Assembly (NCBI RefSeq): GCF_009192945.1
Contig: NZ_NSET01000063.1
Coordinates: forward strand, 1-56,683
Direction: 5' to 3'
Length of the DNA: 56,683 nt
From: Xanthomonas maliensis
GTDB taxonomy: Bacteria > Pseudomonadota > Gammaproteobacteria > Xanthomonadales > Xanthomonadaceae
Program-made: the position numbers and the translations under genes
The notes under the pieces: model-generated
What the model was told of the DNA's origin: nothing
The model's database searches: none
Seen by the model: the letters and a program-made list of their open reading frames with translations, nothing else
Shown: positions 21,067 through 30,165 of the stretch, piece by piece
Numbering within the stretch: the stretch's first letter is position 1
How the letters are laid out: each line of letters starts with the position of its first letter

Positions 21067-22161
21067 ATGAACCCCACTGCGCATGTTGCATCACCGAGCG
21101 CGCCACCGGCGGTCGCGCCCCGCATTCGCGGCGTTGGCACCGCCACCCCTGGCAGTCGTTATTCGCAACCGGATGTGCTGGAGCGCTTCGGGATCGAGGA
21201 TCAACGTCGGCGGCTGGTGTTCCTGCGCAATGGCATCGATGCCCGCAACCTGGTGCTGCCGCCACGCGACGACGGCGGCACGGCGCCGCGGGAATCCCAA
21301 GCCGAGCTGCTCGACAAGCACCGCGCGATCGGCCTGGAGATCGGCGAGCGTGCATTGCAACGCTGCCTGCAGTCGATCGGCGCGGCATTGGACCAGGTGC
21401 GCTACCTGTGTTGCGTGACCACGACTGGATTGCTGACGCCCGGCTTCAGCTCGCTGCTGATCCAGCGCCTGGGTCTGCGCCAGGACTGCGTGCGCCTGGA
21501 TGTGGTCGGCATGGGCTGCAACGCCGGCTTGAACGGCTTCAATGCCGCGGTCAACTGGAGCAATGCCAACCCCGGCAAGCTCGCGATCCTGTTATGCATC
21601 GAGGTGTGCTCGGCGGCCTATGTCGACGACGACGGCATGGAGACGGCGGTGGTCAATAGTCTGTTCGGCGACGGCGCTGCCGCATTGGCGGTGATTGCCG
21701 ATGCCGACGACGCCCATCATGGGCCGCGCGTCTGCAAGTTCGCCAGCCAGGTGATCCCGGAAGCATTGGACGCCATGCGCTTTGTCTGGGACGACGGCCA
21801 TGGCAAGTTCCAGTTTCGCCTGCACAAGGATGTTCCCTATGTGGTCGGCGCCAATGCACCGACGGTGGTCGAGCGGCTGCTGGACGGAACCGGGCTGCGG
21901 CGGCGCGACATCGCCCACTGGTTGGTGCACTCGGGCGGGCGCAAGGTCATCGATGCCATTTCCGCCAACCTGATGCTGACCAGCCACGACATGCGCCACA
22001 CCATCAACGTGCTGCGCGATCACGGCAATATGTCCAGCGGCTCGTTCCTGTTCTCTTACGCGCGCCTGCTCGACGAAGGGCAGGTCCACCCCGGCGATTG
22101 GGGCGTGATGATGACGATGGGGCCGGGTTCGTCGATCGAGACCGCCTTGTTGCGTTGGTAG
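21067..22161 (+). CDS. dpgA: DpgA, type III polyketide synthase (3,5-dihydroxyphenylacetyl-CoA synthase)
   Basis: DpgA-family enzymes condense four malonyl-CoA units into 3,5-dihydroxyphenylacetyl-CoA, the first step to the non-proteinogenic amino acid Dpg. The protein of 364 residues has the chalcone-synthase-like layout, with the active-site cysteine in GMGCNAGLNG (about Cys151), the catalytic histidine in VHSGGRK (about His288) and the asparagine in GNMSSGS (about Asn321). The glycine-rich C-terminal GPGSS motif is also present. The length fits the family if ATG 21067 is used; an upstream ATG at 20998 is possible. It is the first gene of a plus-strand operon with dpgB (37 nt downstream), dpgC, an aminotransferase and dpgD, which fixes the assignment as DpgA rather than another type III PKS. 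Confidence 0.93.
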   Translation: MNPTAHVASPSAPPAVAPRIRGVGTATPGSRYSQPDVLERFGIEDQRRRLVFLRNGIDARNLVLPPRDDGGTAPRESQAELLDKHRAIGLEIGERALQRCLQSIGAALDQVRYLCCVTTTGLLTPGFSSLLIQRLGLRQDCVRLDVVGMGCNAGLNGFNAAVNWSNANPGKLAILLCIEVCSAAYVDDDGMETAVVNSLFGDGAAALAVIADADDAHHGPRVCKFASQVIPEALDAMRFVWDDGHGKFQFRLHKDVPYVVGANAPTVVERLLDGTGLRRRDIAHWLVHSGGRKVIDAISANLMLTSHDMRHTINVLRDHGNMSSGSFLFSYARLLDEGQVHPGDWGVMMTMGPGSSIETALLRW

Positions 22162-22198
22162 CGCGCCAGATCCTGTTCATCGACCCTGCGGACCTCCC

Positions 22199-22939
22199 AT
22201 GAACACTTCCTCACGCCCCACCTTGCAGCTCGTGCATCTGCATCTGGATGCAGCCAGCATGATGAGCGACGATCTGGTCCAGCGGTTGCATGCCGCCTGT
22301 GACGAGGTCGAAGACGCCGTGTCTCCCGCTGTCCTGATCCTGCACCTGCGCGGCGCCAGCATGCCACTGCCCGGCGCGGTCTGGCCGGGACCGATCCATC
22401 TCGACCTGGTCGGCCGCTGGGAAAAAGCCATGCGCCGCTTCGAACGCCTGGACGGCATGTCGCTGGCCTGGATCGAGGACACCTGTTCGGCTGGCATGCT
22501 GGATCTTCTGCTGGCGGTGGACTATCGCATCGCCGCGCCCAGCGCCAGCATCTGCATGCAAAGTAGCGAAGGTGCCTGGCCGAGCATGGCGATGCGCCGC
22601 ATGAGCACGCGGGTCGGCATCGCCCAGGCGCGCAGCCTGTTCCTGTTCGAAGCCCGATTGGCTGCCGCACGGATGGCACAGCTGGGCGTGGTCGACCAGC
22701 TCAGCGACGATCCGCAGGAAGCGATCGCCGAGTGGCAGGCGGCATTGGCCGACATCGATGTCCAGATGCTGCCGAGCCGACGCTTGTTGCTGCTCGAAAG
22801 TGCGGCCCATTCCTATGAGCAAGCGGTGGGACAACATCTGGCCGCCTGCGATGTGGAGCTGCGCCGGCGCCAGCGACACGCAGAGCCGAGCAATGCCAAC
22901 GCATACGCCATGGATGCCCCGCAGATGGCCTCGGCATGA
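22199..22939 (+). CDS. dpgB: DpgB, enoyl-CoA hydratase-like accessory protein of Dpg synthesis
   Basis: DpgB is a crotonase-fold protein that, with DpgD, helps DpgA make and aromatise dihydroxyphenylacetyl-CoA. This protein of 246 residues has a divergent crotonase core: LAWIEDTCSAGMLDLLLAVDYRIAAPSASI matches the usual oxyanion-hole and dipole-helix region (quoted here only as the span around residues 95-120), but the GGG oxyanion loop of DpgD is replaced by SAG. The start ATG 22199 lies 37 nt after the dpgA stop, and its stop overlaps the dpgC start (ATGA). The assignment rests mainly on position between dpgA and dpgC plus the weak crotonase signature. Confidence 0.85.
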   Translation: MNTSSRPTLQLVHLHLDAASMMSDDLVQRLHAACDEVEDAVSPAVLILHLRGASMPLPGAVWPGPIHLDLVGRWEKAMRRFERLDGMSLAWIEDTCSAGMLDLLLAVDYRIAAPSASICMQSSEGAWPSMAMRRMSTRVGIAQARSLFLFEARLAAARMAQLGVVDQLSDDPQEAIAEWQAALADIDVQMLPSRRLLLLESAAHSYEQAVGQHLAACDVELRRRQRHAEPSNANAYAMDAPQMASA

Positions 22940-24213
22940 CGCGCCTGGGCGAGGACCTGGAACAGGTTGCGGCGTTGGCCGCGTGGGGCGAGCAGGTCCT
23001 GACCGCGCTGCCCGCACCGGTGCAGCGCGATCCGGCGCAGACCCAGCAGGCAGCCGCCGTGCATGCGCGCTGCCGGGCCGCGCGCATGGACTTCATGCGC
23101 CGCCACGGTCACTGGCTGTATCAAAACGCCACCCGGCAACACACCGTGAGCCTCCGTCTGGACACGCTATTGCAGGCGGCGGCCGAGTGCGCGCCCGGGC
23201 TGTTGCCAAGCCAGGCGCAATGGGCGCGCGAAGACGATCGCCTGCAGGCAGAGAAGGAAGGCTGGGAGATCGAGCAGGGCATCGTCGTATGGGGCGTCCT
23301 GCGTGACCCGGATAGCGGGCATCACCTGATCGACAGCTTGTTGCGGCCAACCGCGCAAGCGCTGTCGCTGCTGCCGCGCTTCCGCAGCGAGGCGCAGCTG
23401 CAGATCGGGCCGGTCCACTTGCAGCGTCGCGACGGCGCCGCCTGGCTGACCGTCGGCAACCAGGCCGGCCTCAACGCCGAGGACAACGCCCTGGCAGAGG
23501 CAATGGAAATCGCCGTCGATCTGGCCTTGCTCGACGACGAGGTCCAGGTCGGCGTGGTGCGCGGCGACACGATGCAGCATCCCAAGTACCAGGGCCGGCG
23601 AGTGTTCTGCTCAGGCATCAATCTGCAGCACCTGTACCAGGGCAGGATTTCCTTCGTCGACTTTCTGCTGCGCCGCGAGTTCACCTATCTCAACAAACTG
23701 CGGCGCGGACTGCACTGGCCGGGCGCCGATGCGCGCGAGCAGGGCATCGAGAAGCCCTGGGTCGCGGCCGTGGATGCCTTCGCCATCGGCGGTGGTTTGC
23801 AGCTGTTGCTGGTGTTCGACCATGTGGTGGCCGAGCGCCAGGCGTATTTCGTCCTGCCTGCGGCCAAGGAAGGCATCGTCCCCGGGTCGGCCAATCTGCG
23901 CCTGGCCGCCCGTGCCGGCCAGCGGATCAGCCGCGACATGATCCTGCGCGGTCGCATCATTCGCGCCGACGAAGCGGACGCAGCCGCACTGGCCGACGAT
24001 GTCGTCGACGACGAAGCGATGGACGCGACCATTGCCCGTGCGGTGCAGCAGCTGCAGAGCGAAGCCGTCGCGCCCAACCGGCGCATGTTGCGGGTGGCGG
24101 AGGAATCGCCGGAGGATTTCCGCCGCTACATGGCCGAGTTCGCGCTGGTGCAGTCCAGCCGCATCTACGCCGACGACGTGCTAGCGCGCCTGCGCCAACG
24201 GTGGGCCGCATGA
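22936..24213 (+). CDS. dpgC: DpgC, cofactor-independent dioxygenase forming 3,5-dihydroxyphenylglyoxylate
   Basis: DpgC oxidises 3,5-dihydroxyphenylacetyl-CoA with O2, without metal or flavin, giving the alpha-keto acid that is later transaminated to Dpg. The 425-residue protein has the expected two parts: a helical N-terminal region of about 170 residues that is unusual for crotonases, and a C-terminal crotonase core. Diagnostic stretches are FCSGINLQHLYQG (from about residue 223), the oxyanion-loop segment DAFAIGGGLQ (about 279-288) and LPAAKEGIVPGSANLRLA. The length matches known DpgC. The start overlaps the dpgB stop by 4 nt and the stop overlaps the aminotransferase start by 4 nt, so the operon is translationally coupled throughout. 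Confidence 0.95.
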   Translation: MTRLGEDLEQVAALAAWGEQVLTALPAPVQRDPAQTQQAAAVHARCRAARMDFMRRHGHWLYQNATRQHTVSLRLDTLLQAAAECAPGLLPSQAQWAREDDRLQAEKEGWEIEQGIVVWGVLRDPDSGHHLIDSLLRPTAQALSLLPRFRSEAQLQIGPVHLQRRDGAAWLTVGNQAGLNAEDNALAEAMEIAVDLALLDDEVQVGVVRGDTMQHPKYQGRRVFCSGINLQHLYQGRISFVDFLLRREFTYLNKLRRGLHWPGADAREQGIEKPWVAAVDAFAIGGGLQLLLVFDHVVAERQAYFVLPAAKEGIVPGSANLRLAARAGQRISRDMILRGRIIRADEADAAALADDVVDDEAMDATIARAVQQLQSEAVAPNRRMLRVAEESPEDFRRYMAEFALVQSSRIYADDVLARLRQRWAA

Positions 24214-25562
24214 GTGCCGTGGCCAGTGCGGCCGTGCCGGCGCCGCCCGCCGTGGCAATGCTTCCGCTCACGGAGTTGCACGGCAGCCTGGGCGATCCGG
24301 TGCTGGGGGCGATCGATTTCCTCAACGACATCATCGACCGCTATCCCGATGCGATCTCGTTCGCTCCCGGCGCACCGGCAGCGAGCCTGCTGGAACCGCT
24401 GGATCTCAACGTCCATCTGCAGACCTATCTCACCCACCTGGTGCGCAGCGAAGGCTTGAGCGCAGCGCAGGCGCGCCGGCGTTTGTACCAGTACGGCCCC
24501 AGCCGCGGCATCATCAATGCACTGCTCGCTCAAGCGCTGCGGCATGACCAGGGCCTGGACATCGCCGCCTCGAGCATCGTGGTGACCGTGGGCTTCCAGG
24601 AAGCGATGCTGCTGGTGCTGCGTGCCTTGTTCGCCCAGCCCGGCGATGTGCTGGCGGTGGTGCAACCGTGCTTCGTCGGTGCGATGGGTGCGGCGCGCGT
24701 CCTCGACATCCCGTTGCTGGGCATCGACGAACACGACGGCCGTGTCGATCTGGATCAACTGCAACGCGCCTGCGGCGACTTGCAGGCACAAGGCCGGCGC
24801 CTGCGTGCGCTCTACGTGGCCCCGGATATCTCCAACCCCTCCGGCAGCCTCCTCGATCGCAGCCAGCGTCAGGCCTTGCTCGATGTCGCCGCAGCGCACG
24901 ATTTCTGGATCCTGGAAGACAGCACCTACGGCTTCACCGTGCCGGCGCACCGGGCCATCCCGTCGCTGAAGGCGATGGACCGCCAGGGCAGGGTGGTCCA
25001 TCTGGGCACCTTCGCCAAGATTGCCTTGCCGGGTATCCGGGTCGGCTTCGTGGTTGCCGACCAGCCGCTTTGCGCCCCATTGGACAACGGCCCGCCACGG
25101 GTGCTGGCCGATGCACTGGCCGCGCTCAAGAGCATGGTCACCGTCAACACCTCGCCGGTCTGCCAGGCCATCGCCGGCGGCATGCTGCTGAGCCATGGCG
25201 GCTCGCTTGCCGCGCTGGGCGCAGACCGCGCCGGGTTCTATCAACGCAAGCTGGCCCGCCTGCTGGCGGCCTTGCAGCGCGAACTCGGCGCGCTGGCCAG
25301 CGCGCATCCGGCCCTGCGCTGGAACCAGCCGGCCGGCGGGTTCTTCGTCTGCATGCAACTCGGCGTGCCAGTGGATGCCGCCTTGCTGGAAGTGGCCGCG
25401 CGGAGCTACGGCGTGCTGTGGACACCGATGCGCATGTTCTACCTGGACGACGGCGGCCAGCAGACCTTGCGGCTGTCGTGCAGCTATCTCTCCGATGACC
25501 AGATCGACGAAGGCGTGCAGCGTCTGCGCCGTTTTCTTTGCGACCCGCGGGTGCTCGGATGA
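24210..25562 (+). CDS. hpgT: PLP-dependent aminotransferase for phenylglycine formation (HpgT/Pgat-like)
   Basis: It is predicted to convert 3,5-dihydroxyphenylglyoxylate to 3,5-dihydroxyphenylglycine, the last step of the pathway. The fold-type I aminotransferase signature is clear: YQYGPSRGI near residue 96, a NPSG motif (about residue 210), STYGF after the cofactor-binding aspartate region, and the Schiff-base lysine in [10 protein letters not shown] (Lys270). The C-terminal domain has [11 protein letters not shown]. The protein has 450 residues. ATG 24210 was chosen because it overlaps the dpgC stop (ATGA), the pattern used throughout the operon. In actinomycete glycopeptide clusters one enzyme serves both Hpg and Dpg; no Hpg-specific genes (hmaS, hmo) are visible here, so Dpg is the likely product. 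Confidence 0.9.
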   Translation: MSAVASAAVPAPPAVAMLPLTELHGSLGDPVLGAIDFLNDIIDRYPDAISFAPGAPAASLLEPLDLNVHLQTYLTHLVRSEGLSAAQARRRLYQYGPSRGIINALLAQALRHDQGLDIAASSIVVTVGFQEAMLLVLRALFAQPGDVLAVVQPCFVGAMGAARVLDIPLLGIDEHDGRVDLDQLQRACGDLQAQGRRLRALYVAPDISNPSGSLLDRSQRQALLDVAAAHDFWILEDSTYGFTVPAHRAIPSLKAMDRQGRVVHLGTFAKIALPGIRVGFVVADQPLCAPLDNGPPRVLADALAALKSMVTVNTSPVCQAIAGGMLLSHGGSLAALGADRAGFYQRKLARLLAALQRELGALASAHPALRWNQPAGGFFVCMQLGVPVDAALLEVAARSYGVLWTPMRMFYLDDGGQQTLRLSCSYLSDDQIDEGVQRLRRFLCDPRVLG

Positions 25563-26356
25563 CGAGCACGCCCGTCCTGTTCGAGCGCGATGGGCATGTC
25601 GCGCGTATCACCTTGAACCGCCCGGCGGTGCTCAACGCGCTGGATCTGGCCACCCATGCCGCGCTGGCCGATGCCTGGGACAGCTTCGAACGCGACGACA
25701 CGCTATGGGTGGCCGTGCTGAGCGGCAGCGGCGAGCGCGCGTTCTCAGTCGGACAGGACTTGAAGGAATTGGCCACACGACTGGCCGAGGGCGTGCCGTC
25801 ATCGTCGTTCGGCAGCCAGGGCGCGGCCGGATGGCCGCGCCTGACCGAGCGCTTCGACCTGTGCAAGCCGGTGATCGCCAGAGTCAACGGGCTCGCGCTG
25901 GGGGGCGGCTTCGAGCTGGCGCTGGCCTGCGACATCATCGTCGCCACCGACACCGCCGAATTCGCCTTGCCCGAGGCCCGGCTCGGCCTGATCGCTGGCG
26001 CCGGCGGCGTGTTTCGCCTGACACGGCAGCTGCCGTATCGCACCGCCATGGGCTATCTGCTGACCGGTCGCCGCCTGGATGCAGCGCGTGCGCTGGCCCT
26101 GGGCCTGGTCAACGACGTAGTACCGGCCGAGCGCCTGGATGCCTGCGTGGACGCTTGGGTGCAGGATCTGCTGGCTTGCGCACCGTTGTCGCTGCGGGCG
26201 ATCAAGCAGGCCGCGGCCACGGCTGCGACGCTGCCGCTGGCCGAGGCCTTCGCCGCGCGCTACTCCTGGGAAGAGCGCCGTCGCCATAGCCAGGACAGCC
26301 GCGAAGGGGCACAGGCCTTCGTGGAAAAACGTCCACCGCAGTGGAGCGGACAATGA
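25559..26356 (+). CDS. dpgD: DpgD, enoyl-CoA hydratase of Dpg synthesis
   Basis: DpgD is a crotonase that assists dehydration and aromatisation of the DpgA product. The 265-residue protein is a standard crotonase: [13 protein letters not shown] at the N-terminus, [10 protein letters not shown], the oxyanion-hole loop [17 protein letters not shown] and [15 protein letters not shown] with the catalytic-position glutamate. The start ATG 25559 overlaps the aminotransferase stop (ATGA). The order AT-dpgD differs from the classic dpgABCD order, since here the aminotransferase sits between dpgC and dpgD. A generic enoyl-CoA hydratase would look similar; the operon context decides. Confidence 0.9.
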   Translation: MTSTPVLFERDGHVARITLNRPAVLNALDLATHAALADAWDSFERDDTLWVAVLSGSGERAFSVGQDLKELATRLAEGVPSSSFGSQGAAGWPRLTERFDLCKPVIARVNGLALGGGFELALACDIIVATDTAEFALPEARLGLIAGAGGVFRLTRQLPYRTAMGYLLTGRRLDAARALALGLVNDVVPAERLDACVDAWVQDLLACAPLSLRAIKQAAATAATLPLAEAFAARYSWEERRRHSQDSREGAQAFVEKRPPQWSGQ

Positions 26357-26436
26357 GCGCGCCGATGCCCACACACGGCCACGCGTCGGCAGCAGCGTTC
26401 CCTCATCGCGCGGTCGTGGGAGTGCAGCCGTGTTGA
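26353..26436 (+). CDS. Possible 27-codon coupling ORF between dpgD and the exporter gene
   Basis: An ATG at 26353 overlaps the dpgD stop in the same ATGA arrangement as every other junction of the operon. It opens a 27-codon frame ([16 protein letters not shown]...) that ends at TGA 26434-26436, overlapping the GTG start of the exporter gene at 26430. It may be translated and hand ribosomes on to the exporter, or it may be only a trace of an older exporter N-terminus. No domain is recognisable. Confidence 0.3.
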   Translation: MSAPMPTHGHASAAAFPHRAVVGVQPC

Positions 26437-28163
26437 TCGGTCGCTATCTGCGCCGTCACGCGCGGACGCTGGCTGGCCTGTCGCTGCTGTCGGCCGCCAG
26501 CGCCGGCACCTCGATGCTGCTGCTGGACTATCTCAATGCCACCGCTACCCGGTTACAGCACCTGCAGGTGGCCGAGGCCTTGGTGCGCGGTGCGCTTCTG
26601 CTGGGCGCGGCGTTGCTGGTGCGGCTGCTGTCCGCACGGCTGGCCGCGCAGGTCGGCAGCGGCCTGATGGCCGAATTACGCCGCGACCTGTCGGACCGCT
26701 TCCTGGCGCTGCCATTGCAGCGCCTGATGCACCGCAAGCATGCCGTCTTCGGTGCGCTGATCGGCGACGTCGGTCGCCTGACCCAGATGATCCAGATGGG
26801 GCCGGTGTTGTTGACCAACAGCTTGCTGTCGCTGGGCGGGTTGGCGTATCTGGCGTGGATCTCGCCGTCGCTGTTCGCGGTGGTGGTTCCCTTCATCGGC
26901 CTGTCCGGCCTGCTGTTCCATCTGACCCGCCGTTTCACCGGACCGGCCTATGACCGCATGCGCCAGGCCGAGGAACAGCTCAATGGCCTACTGCGCACCT
27001 TGGTGGAAGGCAAGAAGGAACTGACGCTGTCGACGGCCAGGGCAGGGCATTTCTCCCGACGGCAGTTGCAGCCGGCGATCGACAACGCCCGCCGCACCCA
27101 GTTCGATACCAGCCTGCATTGGGGCATCAGCGACGCCTGCGCCGAGTTGATCGGCTATGGCTGGGTGCTGGCGGCAATCCTGGCCGGCCGCTACCTGTTC
27201 GACGTGCCCTCGGCCACGATCCTGCAGTTCGTCATCACCGGCTTGTTCATCAGCGGCCCGCTCAATGCCTTGTTCGATCTGGGCGCGCAGGTCGGCAGCG
27301 CAACGGCCAGTCTCCGTCATCTGCGTGAGGTGGGACTCGACGTTGCGGAAGAGCTGTCGGCCAACAGCGCGCCGCACGTCGGAAACGCGCCCAATCCCCT
27401 GCCACTGCCAAGCGCGCCGAGCTGGACCACGCTGCGATTGGAACAGGTGGCCTACCGCTACGCCAGCGACCAGGGCGACCTGTTCCAGTTCGGCCCGATC
27501 GATCTGACAGTGCAGCGCGGCGAGACCGTGTTCGTGACCGGCGGCAACGGCAGCGGCAAGTCGACCTTGCTGCTGTTGCTGAGCGGACTGCTGCAGCCCA
27601 GCGACGGGCGCATCCTCGTCGACGGGCGGGTGCTGGGCAAGGACCTGGCGCTGGCCGACTATCAAGCGCTGTTCAGCGCGGTGTTCTTCGATTTCATGTT
27701 GTTCGAGCACGTGATCGGCGCTGGCGGCGAACGCGCCGACCCCGCGCAAGTGCAGGAGTGGCTGCAGCGCGTGGACCTCGCCGCGAAGGTCGGCTTCGAG
27801 GCCGAGCAGAGCGTATTCGCCCGTGTCGAGCTCTCGCAGGGGCAACGCAAGCGCCTGGCCTTGGTGCAGGCCTGCCTGGACGACCGCCAGATCATGATCT
27901 TCGACGAACTCACCGCCGACCAGGATCAGGCTTTCCGCGAGCGCTTCTACACCGTGCTGTTGCCGGCATTGCGGGCGCGCGGCAAGACGCTGGTGCTGGT
28001 GACCCACGACCAGGGCTACCGCCAGCTGGCCGACCGCGTCCTGACGCTGGACTATGGCCGCCTGGTGGGTCCCGAACCGACGCCGGACGCCGATCACGCA
28101 GCGGACTTGAGCTGCAGGACACGGACACCGAGACCGATCGCCGGCATGGTCTCGGGCAGCTGA
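26430..28163 (+). CDS. Cyclic-peptide-type ABC exporter (SyrD/PvdE/YojI family), membrane and ATPase fused
   Basis: It is predicted to export the finished peptide across the inner membrane. The 577-residue protein has an N-terminal six-helix membrane domain (about residues 1-310, with hydrophobic stretches such as LLLGAALLVRLL and YGWVLAAILAG) and a C-terminal ATPase. ATPase motifs: Walker A GGNGSGKST (371-379), the signature LSQGQRKRLAL (about 468), Walker B QIMIFDE with the catalytic Glu (about 491-497), and the H-loop LVTHDQG. The signature and total length match the SyrD/PvdE group found beside lipopeptide and pyoverdine NRPS genes. There is no in-frame ATG near the start; GTG 26430 follows GGGAG by about 8 nt and is the best start. 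Confidence 0.93.
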   Translation: MLIGRYLRRHARTLAGLSLLSAASAGTSMLLLDYLNATATRLQHLQVAEALVRGALLLGAALLVRLLSARLAAQVGSGLMAELRRDLSDRFLALPLQRLMHRKHAVFGALIGDVGRLTQMIQMGPVLLTNSLLSLGGLAYLAWISPSLFAVVVPFIGLSGLLFHLTRRFTGPAYDRMRQAEEQLNGLLRTLVEGKKELTLSTARAGHFSRRQLQPAIDNARRTQFDTSLHWGISDACAELIGYGWVLAAILAGRYLFDVPSATILQFVITGLFISGPLNALFDLGAQVGSATASLRHLREVGLDVAEELSANSAPHVGNAPNPLPLPSAPSWTTLRLEQVAYRYASDQGDLFQFGPIDLTVQRGETVFVTGGNGSGKSTLLLLLSGLLQPSDGRILVDGRVLGKDLALADYQALFSAVFFDFMLFEHVIGAGGERADPAQVQEWLQRVDLAAKVGFEAEQSVFARVELSQGQRKRLALVQACLDDRQIMIFDELTADQDQAFRERFYTVLLPALRARGKTLVLVTHDQGYRQLADRVLTLDYGRLVGPEPTPDADHAADLSCRTRTPRPIAGMVSGS

Positions 28164-28263
28164 TCGAACGATCCATCAGGGCGCGTCGAACGTGCGGCCG
28201 ACGCCCCGCGCATTGCCAGATGCGTGCAACCTGCCGTCACTCACCCCAACGGAGAACGCACAG

Positions 28264-28482
28264 ATGTCGATTCACGACGACGAACAGGACCAGAACTACG
28301 TGGTGGTGATCAACCACGAAGAGCAATACGCCTTGTGGCCGGACTATGCCGAGGTGCCCAATGGCTGGACGGTGGTGTTCGAGTCCCATCCGAAGCAGGC
28401 CTGCCTGGACTATGTCAACGAACACTGGACCGACATGCGTCCGAAAAGCCTGCGCGACGCCATGGCCGCTGCCGGCCACTGA
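28264..28482 (+). CDS. MbtH-like protein, NRPS adenylation-domain helper
   Basis: MbtH-like proteins bind adenylation domains and are needed for folding or activity of many NRPS A domains. This protein of 72 residues carries the family signature: NHEEQYALWP near residues 17-26, VPNGW (31-35) and a C-terminal stretch with YVNEHWTDMRPKSL. The length is typical. ATG 28264 lies about 12 nt after GGAG and 100 nt after the exporter stop. It closes the plus-strand operon and should serve the adjacent NRPS proteins. Confidence 0.97.
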   Translation: MSIHDDEQDQNYVVVINHEEQYALWPDYAEVPNGWTVVFESHPKQACLDYVNEHWTDMRPKSLRDAMAAAGH

Positions 28483-28506
28483 ACGGGTCCCCGCGCTCTC
28501 CCTCCT

Positions 28507-28554
28507 GGCGGCACGCCGCCGGGAGCGAGAAGCGTGGCGTTCGCTGCCCACGCT
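28507..28554. terminator. Two stem-loops between convergent mbtH-like and CmlA-like genes
   Basis: GGCGGC-AC-GCCGCC (28507-28520) is followed by AGCGTGG...CCACGCT (28531-28554) in the 71-bp gap between two converging genes. Their place suggests bidirectional transcription termination. Neither stem is followed by a U-tract, so this is only a possible terminator. Confidence 0.35.
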
Positions 28555-30152
28555 CAGCCAGCGGGCAGGTGCAATTCCTTCATGCCGAACAGGCGTTCCC
28601 CCTCGATGCCACGCGCACGGCAATGTGCCAGGAAGCGATCGGCCTCGCGCAGGCCCAGATGCTCGCCCGACTGGTTGATCGCCAACACATGATTCAACCA
28701 GGGCTCCTGGCCCATCGCGTAGACATAGGCACGTTGCGCCGGCCAGCGATCGATCAGCGCGATCGCCTCGTCGGCATGCGAGCCGCGATCGCGGCGACTG
28801 CGATCCAGTTTGGGATCGATGCGACGGCTCAGCAGGTGCCCATAGCCCCAACTCAGCGGCGAGCCTTCGCATTCCATGCCCAGGAACAGCGCATCGACCG
28901 CGCCCAGCTCGGCAGCCACGTGCTGGTACAACTGCGGATCCAGATTGCAGGAGTCGGCCAGGCAGGCCGCGCTGCAGTCATTCAGGCGGATGTGATATCC
29001 GGCCTTGCCCTGGATATCCAGATCGCTGTGCTCACCGAGGAAGGGAAGGGCAGTGATCGCGCCGCCGGGCAGGGCAATGCGCTCGAACTCGTGCAGCTCG
29101 ATCACCTGCGTAAATCCCAGCGCCTGCAGCATCAGCTTCAACGAGGGATCCTGCAGGCGACGTCCGGCACTGTGCGGAACCACCACGGTTCCAATGCGAT
29201 GGCGTAGCCGCAGCAAGATCTCCGGGCGGATATGGTCGCTATGGCCGTGGGTGATCAGCACGTAGTCGATGCGCGCGGGCAGATCGGCCAAGGTGTAGCG
29301 GGGCGGGTCGGCCTGGTAGTCGTAGGCGACGAACGGATCGGTGAGGATGCTGACCTGCTCGGACTCGATCAGCAGGCAGGCATGGCCGAGATAGCGCAGA
29401 CGCAGGCCGCCGTCCGGCGGGCGGTGCCGCTGCGGCGCCGGTACGGCGTCGAACAGCCGCGCGAAGCCGGCATGCTGGGCCGCACTGAGACCAAGGCGCT
29501 CGCCGAGCTCGGCAATCGCCACCGGCTGCTGCTCGGCAGCGAACAACGCATCCAGTCGCGCATCGTCCCAGGGCAGCGCCACGACCGGCGAGTCGGGCGC
29601 TTCCAACACCGGCGTGCTGCGCTCGTACGGCAGCCAGTCGCGATCGACCCGGCCGAAGGCGAACTGTTGCAGATCGCGCCGATAGAAGCGGCTGCGATAC
29701 AGCAGGCCTTCCATCAGGCGCAGGCCGGGGTGATCGTTGAGGTCGTAGACCAGTTCCACCAACCCGGCCAGCTCACTGGGGAGTTGCGCATACAGCGGCT
29801 CCAGCGATTGGCCGGTGGCCTGTTGCCGTAGCAGCGTTTCCACCGCCTTCAATGCCGCCGCCAGCGCGAGCGCCTCGCTCTGCACGAGCAGGCTGCGCTC
29901 GCGCAATTGGCGGATTTCCTCGGTCCTGGGCGTTGGGTAGTTGATCCAAGGTCCGCCCATCAGGGCCGGATCCCGTGCCGCCAACGCATGCTGTTCGGGC
30001 GCGCGCAGATAGGACTCCAGGATCGGCAGTTGCTGCTTGGCCACCACCAACGCCGATTGCGCCGGCGGAATCAGCATGTCCCACAGCACCCAATGGTTCA
30101 ACAGCGGGCGGGCCACCGCATCGGCCCGCAGATACGCGCGTGCGTCGGACAT
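28554..30152 (-). CDS. CmlA-type diiron beta-hydroxylase (metallo-beta-lactamase fold), copy 2
   Basis: CmlA-family proteins are diiron oxygenases that beta-hydroxylate amino acids held on NRPS carrier domains. This protein of 532 residues has the CmlA layout: an N-terminal helical domain (about 1-230, with PALMGGPWINYP and LVYDLNDHPGLRLMEGLLYR) and a C-terminal beta-lactamase-fold domain. Metal ligands are visible in ITHGHSDH (His about 301), GEHSDLD (Glu about 370) and LADSCN (Asp about 398), spaced as I recall for CmlA. ATG 30152 is preferred because upstream sequence reads into the previous gene. It follows copy 1 by 13 nt, so the two form one operon. The substrate residue is unknown. Confidence 0.88.
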   Translation of the reverse strand: MSDARAYLRADAVARPLLNHWVLWDMLIPPAQSALVVAKQQLPILESYLRAPEQHALAARDPALMGGPWINYPTPRTEEIRQLRERSLLVQSEALALAAALKAVETLLRQQATGQSLEPLYAQLPSELAGLVELVYDLNDHPGLRLMEGLLYRSRFYRRDLQQFAFGRVDRDWLPYERSTPVLEAPDSPVVALPWDDARLDALFAAEQQPVAIAELGERLGLSAAQHAGFARLFDAVPAPQRHRPPDGGLRLRYLGHACLLIESEQVSILTDPFVAYDYQADPPRYTLADLPARIDYVLITHGHSDHIRPEILLRLRHRIGTVVVPHSAGRRLQDPSLKLMLQALGFTQVIELHEFERIALPGGAITALPFLGEHSDLDIQGKAGYHIRLNDCSAACLADSCNLDPQLYQHVAAELGAVDALFLGMECEGSPLSWGYGHLLSRRIDPKLDRSRRDRGSHADEAIALIDRWPAQRAYVYAMGQEPWLNHVLAINQSGEHLGLREADRFLAHCRARGIEGERLFGMKELHLPAG

Positions 30153-30165
30153 GTGCACCCCGAAT

